DNA of 6,728 nucleotides from Candidatus Cloacimonadota bacterium (GTDB lineage: Bacteria > Cloacimonadota > Cloacimonadia > Cloacimonadales > Cloacimonadaceae): NCBI GenBank assembly GCA_027318525.1, contig DAHVPA010000105.1, forward strand, positions 1 through 6,728, written 5' to 3'. The position numbers and the translations under genes are program-made. This document shows positions 1 to 3,740 of this stretch, in pieces. Numbering within the stretch: the stretch's first letter is position 1; every line of letters starts with the position of its first letter. The notes below the pieces were generated by a model. That model was not told where the DNA came from and did no database searches. It saw only the letters and a program-made list of their open reading frames with translations.

Positions 1-1
1 G

Positions 2-1252
2 TAAAATGAAGCTGAGCTTCGTCTCAGTCCGGAAGGGATTGGGGTAACAGATTACACTTGGAACAATTGGAGTATAGACATTGTCATCATTGGCAGTAAT
101 GGGATTATCCACAAAGTTGCCGGTACCGTCATTGAACATCACGCAGAGATTATTGTTAGTGATATGGCAGCGCAGTATAGCCAGGTCAATGGATTGGTTG
201 TTGTCAAACCTTTTAAACACACACTCATGACCGGGTTCATCATAATATGCCAGAGAGTCGATTGCCAATTGCACCGTCCAGTCATGGGCATTAATTAACA
301 CTGCAAACATGTTACTAATCTGAGGCATAGTTAACATATCAGGATAGTTATCTCCATTCAGCTCAGCAGAATACAGGGGGTCAAACCAACCCCCGATTAT
401 CTGCTCATGGATTGTAAATGACGTTCCCGGCAGATTCTCATAAAACCTGAAATGATTGGTAAAGCCGCCATCAAAGGTGGAGGTGATGATGTCCTTGTCA
501 CCATCGTTATCAAAGTCCTCTGTGACCACATATGAGTTATAGTTGGTGGCATCCAGTTGCTGGTAGTTGAAACTGCTGCCGGTGCTGTAAAACATATGAG
601 AGGCGGCACCGATAAACACGATGTCATCCCGGTTATCCTCATTATAATCTGCAACTGCCATATTCCTGAATTCTGCGATATCTTGTAACCAGACGGGAGT
701 TGAAAACTGGTAATGATTACCCAGATTATACATGTAGCACCACAATTTATGATTCGTGGATTGCTCTGTAAAACCATTGATAACGATATCATTCAATCCA
801 TCGTCGTTAAAATCTCCATGCATAGCATCAAAGTAGGCATTGCAAGTAACATCTGTTCTGAAAGGATAGATGACGGGCTGGGCAAAATCTCCATTGTAAT
901 AACCTTCCATCTGGATAGGAACGTTGTTTTGAACTTTTAATAAAAGAAGATCAAAGCCGAGTTGGTTATCAAGTTGGCAAAAGTCAACAAATAGATATGG
1001 GCCATTAACTACGATGCTTGCTGGGGAGAATGATCCTACTCCATTATTTAATGATAAAAATATTCCACCTGTCGAACTAATCAATAAGTCATTATCTCCG
1101 TCAGCGTCAATGTCTCCTGATACTAATTTTTCAGGATACCCAGGCACAGTATAATCTGTCGCGCACAGGAGTGTGACTCCAATAGTGATGAGGATTAGAC
1201 ATAATACAGTTAACCAAGACCGGTTGCCAGCGTGTTTCGGGCAGTTACACAT
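2..1252 (-). CDS. Secreted FG-GAP/VCBS-repeat protein with type IX-like sorting domain, 3' end cut off by window edge
   Basis: 417 codons are open from an ATG at 1252 to the left edge, with no stop. The start is supported by a purine-rich Shine-Dalgarno (GGAGAGGA, 1259-1266) 6-7 bases upstream. Residues 11-31 are a hydrophobic signal segment (SWLTVLCLILITIGVTLLCA) after a basic N-terminus. The mature part has repeated acidic FG-GAP/VCBS-type motifs: GDIDADGDNDLL (46-57), GDFNDDGLNDIV (146-157), ADYNEDNRDDIV (201-212), EDFDNDGDKDII (245-256), and weaker ones at 297-307 (ELNGDNYPDML) and 349-360. Such D-x-D-x-D-G loops usually bind calcium in integrin-like beta-propellers. The visible end reads ICYPNPFRTETKLSFIL (401-417), the start of a FlgD-like/type IX sorting domain, so probably 60-80 residues lie outside the window. 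Family knowledge suggests a surface or secreted beta-propeller; ligand unknown. No catalytic motif is visible. The gene is more AT-rich than the large gene to the right. Confidence 0.88.
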   Translation of the reverse strand, partial: MCNCPKHAGNRSWLTVLCLILITIGVTLLCATDYTVPGYPEKLVSGDIDADGDNDLLISSTGGIFLSLNNGVGSFSPASIVVNGPYLFVDFCQLDNQLGFDLLLLKVQNNVPIQMEGYYNGDFAQPVIYPFRTDVTCNAYFDAMHGDFNDDGLNDIVINGFTEQSTNHKLWCYMYNLGNHYQFSTPVWLQDIAEFRNMAVADYNEDNRDDIVFIGAASHMFYSTGSSFNYQQLDATNYNSYVVTEDFDNDGDKDIITSTFDGGFTNHFRFYENLPGTSFTIHEQIIGGWFDPLYSAELNGDNYPDMLTMPQISNMFAVLINAHDWTVQLAIDSLAYYDEPGHECVFKRFDNNQSIDLAILRCHITNNNLCVMFNDGTGNFVDNPITANDDNVYTPIVPSVICYPNPFRTETKLSFIL

Positions 1253-1309
1253 CAGCGTTCCTCTCCCTCAGTAATATAATCCTACAGAATTGCGACAGGC
1301 TACTTTTCC

Positions 1310-1338
1310 GATAAATATTGCCGGAGAAATTGTGTCAA
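1310..1338 (-). promoter_or_regulatory. Possible promoter for the FG-GAP protein gene
   Basis: On the minus strand a perfect TTGACA (1333-1338) is followed after 15 to 17 bases by weak -10 candidates TATTTA (1312-1317) or TTTATC (1310-1315). The start codon at 1252 lies about 60 bases downstream. The -35 match is exact, but each -10 candidate matches only 3 of 6 consensus bases. TTGACA overlaps the TGA stop of the transposase remnant. Bacteroidota-like organisms may use other promoter elements, so this is tentative. Confidence 0.3.
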
Positions 1339-1551
1339 CAGATAATTAGGCTTGCAGGCATCTCCGATGCCATTATTTTGCGCCGGAATCTGAAACCATT
1401 GATTTCTAACCACTTGTAGATGGAGACCGGGACCCTGATGCCATAAAACCGACAAACCTGAGCTGCATTCATCACACCTGTCTCAATCTCCTCTACTACC
1501 ATGCGCTTATACTCTTCACTGTAAAGAAGTTGGGGGTCTTGACTTCTTCAT
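1335..1551 (-). pseudogene. IS3-type transposase OrfA remnant (N-terminal helix-turn-helix), frameshifted and truncated
   Basis: On the minus strand, AGGAG (1560-1564) lies 8 bases before an ATG at 1551, which starts MKKSRP. After a run of five C (1532-1536 in plus coordinates, read as G there) the frame must change by one base to continue as QLLYSEEYKRMVVEEIETG, then VMNAAQVCRFYGI and SIYKWLEINGF. The series YSEEYKR-VVEEIETG-AA-VCRFYGI-IYKWL is the typical N-terminal helix-turn-helix of IS3-family OrfA (transposase_8 type). The open frame then ends at TGA (1335-1337) after RFRRKIMASEMPASLIIC, which does not resemble the usual leucine-zipper part. A different frame continues as FQIPAQNNG to LLTQFLRQYLSEK and stops at 1300-1302, so a second frameshift is possible. 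An ATG at 1558 (MSNEEVKTP) is less likely, being only one base from AGGAG. No OrfB (DDE) part is present. It is either a decayed IS or a small domesticated helix-turn-helix gene. Confidence 0.6.
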
Positions 1552-1619
1552 TGCTCATGCTCCTTTTATCAATCCTTTTAGTCAACTTGTTTCATGACAT
1601 AACATCCTCAATACCCAAA

Positions 1620-1721
1620 GTATATCTAATCTATATCTAATGTATATCAAAAGTATATCAAATGTATTCTTGAATACATTTGATATACTTTTGATTTCCT
1701 TTTGGTATGCTTTTGAACTAC
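1620..1721. repeat. 11-bp phased repeat array organised around a perfect inverted repeat
   Basis: Consecutive 11-base units run GTATATCTAAT (1620), CTATATCTAAT (1631), GTATATCAAAA (1642), GTATATCAAAT (1653) and a degenerate unit at 1664. After three bases the same unit appears inverted: ATTTGATATAC (1678), TTTTGATTTCC (1689), TTTTGGTATGC (1700) and TTTTGAACTAC (1711). The core is a perfect palindrome with 24-bp arms at 1646-1669 and 1672-1695 and a two-base centre (TT). A spacing of 11 bp is about one helical turn, so repeated sites would face the same side of the helix. The period is not a multiple of three and the array lies outside any recognised gene. A binding array for a regulator, or a cruciform tied to the adjacent IS remnant, are both possible. 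The hairpin lacks a GC core and a clean T-run, so it does not look like a terminator. Confidence 0.85.
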
Positions 1722-1742
1722 TTTAGGTAAAGGGAGTGATGC

Positions 1743-1877
1743 ATGAGGAAAAAGTATACAATGCAGGATTGTTTTTACACAGAGTTTAATCATAGCGCGG
1801 TCTGTGCCTGGTATGAGCTAGGCTGGGAGCGGCTGCAGATAAGCCATCGGATATGGGGAACGGGCTGGGCTGGATAA
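1743..1877 (+). CDS. Candidate small protein of 44 residues, unknown function
   Basis: This is the only plus-strand reading frame here with gene-like signals. An ATG at 1743 is preceded by AAAGGGAG (1729-1736) with six bases between, a good ribosome binding site. The frame runs 44 codons to TAA (1875-1877), and a strong terminator hairpin begins four bases later (1881). The product begins MRKKYTMQDCFYTEF and ends ISHRIWGTGWAG. It has four tryptophans, two cysteines and a basic N-terminus, with no signal peptide or membrane segment, and I recognise no family. It starts about 20 bases after the 11-bp repeat array, which could hold its control region, although no clean promoter is visible. Ribosome binding site, frame and terminator together support a real gene, but at 44 codons a chance frame cannot be excluded. 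Confidence 0.4.
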   Translation: MRKKYTMQDCFYTEFNHSAVCAWYELGWERLQISHRIWGTGWAG

Positions 1878-1880
1878 AAA

Positions 1881-1907
1881 GAAAACCCCGCAGTGAGCGG
1901 GGTTTTC
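1881..1907. terminator. Rho-independent terminator, probably bidirectional
   Basis: A perfect 11-bp stem (GAAAACCCCGC, 1881-1891, against GCGGGGTTTTC, 1897-1907) closes a five-base loop (AGTGA). The leftward transcript has TTTTCTTTTTATCC after its GC-rich stem, a strong U-tract, and the stem lies about 22 bases after the stop codon of the large surface-protein gene. Read rightward it ends in TTTT and lies just after the small 44-codon frame. It therefore probably ends converging transcripts from both sides and separates the large gene from the FG-GAP gene. Confidence 0.9.
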
Positions 1908-1928
1908 GATATGGGGTGTATGTTTAGC

Positions 1929-3740
1929 TTATTTAAGGAGCATCATACGGCGGACGGCTTTGTAGTCGCCGGCTTGCATCCGGTATTGGTAAACACCGCT
2001 GGCAACGGGTTTGCCGTCAGCGTCATTACCATCCCAGACCGCTCTGAAATGTCCCTTGGTTTTGAGTTCATTCACCAGAGTGCGGATATGCTGTCCTCTG
2101 GCATTGAAGATATCAATCCTGACAGGAGCGGGGTTTTTGACGTCGTAGGCGATGGTGGTGAGCGGATTGAAGGGGTTGGGATAATTGCCCTTCAAGATGG
2201 TGCTTACGACTTCCTGTTCGTCCTCGATTCCCACGCTCAGGATGAAGTTTCTCAGGACAGTCTGTCCTGCTGTAATCACAACATTATTGATGGTCTGGCT
2301 GTTGTAACCGACGGCAGAGCAGGTCACGGAATAGGTTCCGGCAGGCAAGAGCAGGCTATACATACCGCTGGTGTTGGTGGTGGCGGTAAAAGCGCCTGCA
2401 GTAATGGTTGCGCCAATCACGGGCAGATTGCTGGCGTTGCGGACTGAGCCAGCCAGAGTGCCGGTGGGGACGGGCTGTTTGACCAGGGCATTGGAGAAGG
2501 CTCCCAGGGAAAGGACGTTATTGGTATAGATAGCTTTGACCGCCCATTTGTAGGTGCCTTCGTTTAAGGTTGCCCAACCGGTGTCGGTCAGGTTGATGCT
2601 GGTAATCAATTCCGGAGTGAGCAGCGTCCAGGTGGCTTCGTTTTGTTCCTGACCCTGCAGCAGACGCCAGACTTTGTAACCAATCAAAGCACGGGAAGGC
2701 ACATGCCTGGTCTGGGTATCACGCCCGAAGGTTTGGGAGTTATCCCAGGCGGCAGGCAGGCTTTCGCCGGTTCTGGAGAAGGGCAGGTTGCCGGAGATGT
2801 GGGAAAGCAGCTCAACCTTGCCGCCGGCGGATTTGACCGTCATGTCGGTTTCGGAGAAGCGGATATCCCGGACAGTGTTGCTGATTACGACGTTGTCGAT
2901 GAACCAGTTATACCACATACCGTCACTGGTGGCGTTGGGGTCATCCGCATGCCAGGCAAGCTTTATCTGCTGTCCGGCATAAGCGGAAAGGTCAATCTGG
3001 ACGGGTGTCTGATAGTTATTCCAGCCGCCTGTGAGGGCAGAAGCATCCCAGAGCACAGTCCAGTTCACACCGCTGTTGTTGGTGACCTTTACATAGTAAT
3101 GGTCGTTGTTGAGCGAACCTCTGTAGGCGTAGGTTTCAAAGGAGAGATAAGCTCCCTGAGGGCAATTGAACTGCGGAGTGATCAGCCATTCATCCTGATG
3201 GTTGTAGTCCCACCAGAATCCGCACTGCCAGCTTCCATCAGAAGGAGTGACAGTCGTGGTGCCGCTGGTGACTGTGCCGAATCTGCACCAGGTGGGCAGC
3301 ACACCCATGGTATTGGCAGGACCGCCATTGGTAACGACCTGGGTCCAATCTGCGGGCGGGAAGGTGGGGTCTTCGAAGCTTTGGGTGATGCCGACGGCAT
3401 TGGGATCGGGAGCCAGCCAGTTGACAGTGACCTGGGTTCCGCCGGTGCCTTCGGTGGCTTGGACATTCCTGGGCGTGTAGGCAATTTCGCTCAGGGTGAC
3501 GGTGCCCATGTTATACTGAGTGGTTCCCACAGTGATGCTGCCATTGAGCAATTGATAGCCAAGGGCGCTGGCTCCATACTGATAGGTCTGGTTGGTATAG
3601 ACGCCGGGAATGGTGAACTGACCCTGGGCATTGGCAGTGGCTTCGTAGTTTTCATAGCCGGTCAGGGTAATGGTTGCTCCGGCTAAGCCAATGGTGGGAG
3701 CATCACTGCCTACAATGGTGCCGACGACGTTGAGGTGGGC
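1929..3740 (-). CDS. C-terminal part of giant modular surface protein: CarboxypepD_reg, split FN3 with cleaved adhesin, CarboxypepD_reg, type IX-like sorting domain
   Basis: This frame ends at TAA (1929-1931) and is the continuation, one frame away, of the gene on its right. Protein-like sequence begins at AHLNVVGTIVGS (from 3740), and the first in-frame start-like codons are a TTG at 3551 and an ATG at 3509, both inside a domain, so it has no real start of its own. Domains in order: a CarboxypepD_reg-like beta-sandwich (about 3740-3492; GTIVGS-LAGATITLTGYE-GQFTIPGV); an FN3-like first half (about 3476-3390; PRNVQATEG-QVTVNWLAP); an inserted cleaved-adhesin/choice-of-anchor J domain (about 3389-2880; SFEDPTFPPADWTQV, WDYNHQDEWLITPQF, YNWFIDNVVIS); the FN3 second half (about 2693-2475; GYKVWRL-GTYKWAVKAIY); another CarboxypepD_reg (2465-2238; GTLAGSVRNASNLPVIGATI); and a FlgD-like sorting domain (2195-1932; NYPNPFNP-IRTLVN-WDGNDADG-GVYQYRM-MMLLK). 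Family knowledge indicates type IX-like secretion and surface attachment, possibly adhesion. No enzyme motif is seen. Confidence 0.85.
   Translation of the reverse strand, partial: AHLNVVGTIVGSDAPTIGLAGATITLTGYENYEATANAQGQFTIPGVYTNQTYQYGASALGYQLLNGSITVGTTQYNMGTVTLSEIAYTPRNVQATEGTGGTQVTVNWLAPDPNAVGITQSFEDPTFPPADWTQVVTNGGPANTMGVLPTWCRFGTVTSGTTTVTPSDGSWQCGFWWDYNHQDEWLITPQFNCPQGAYLSFETYAYRGSLNNDHYYVKVTNNSGVNWTVLWDASALTGGWNNYQTPVQIDLSAYAGQQIKLAWHADDPNATSDGMWYNWFIDNVVISNTVRDIRFSETDMTVKSAGGKVELLSHISGNLPFSRTGESLPAAWDNSQTFGRDTQTRHVPSRALIGYKVWRLLQGQEQNEATWTLLTPELITSINLTDTGWATLNEGTYKWAVKAIYTNNVLSLGAFSNALVKQPVPTGTLAGSVRNASNLPVIGATITAGAFTATTNTSGMYSLLLPAGTYSVTCSAVGYNSQTINNVVITAGQTVLRNFILSVGIEDEQEVVSTILKGNYPNPFNPLTTIAYDVKNPAPVRIDIFNARGQHIRTLVNELKTKGHFRAVWDGNDADGKPVASGVYQYRMQAGDYKAVRRMMLLK

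Noticed and set aside
397..792. Minus-strand open frame of 131 codons
   Set aside because: It lies inside the FG-GAP gene in a different frame of the same strand. The gene's own frame gives signal peptide, repeated DxDxDG motifs and YPNPF, while this frame has no domain-like pattern.
1160..1252. Lipoprotein signal in the FG-GAP protein
   Set aside because: The Cys at residue 30 follows TLL and is not preceded by a small residue as in a lipobox, so an ordinary type I signal peptide is more likely.
1646..1695. Terminator at the perfect palindrome
   Set aside because: The stem is almost entirely A/T with a two-base centre and no following U-tract; the GC-rich hairpin at 1881-1907 is the clear terminator.
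1620..1721. CRISPR array
   Set aside because: Units are 11 bases, directly adjacent without spacers, and change orientation in the middle; no cas genes are near.
2643..3686. Long plus-strand open frame of 347 codons
   Set aside because: It is antisense to the well-supported surface protein gene, has no convincing ribosome binding site, and its glycine- and valine-rich composition is what a shadow of threonine- and proline-rich coding sequence gives. The other plus-strand frames between 1893 and 6397 are rejected for the same reason.
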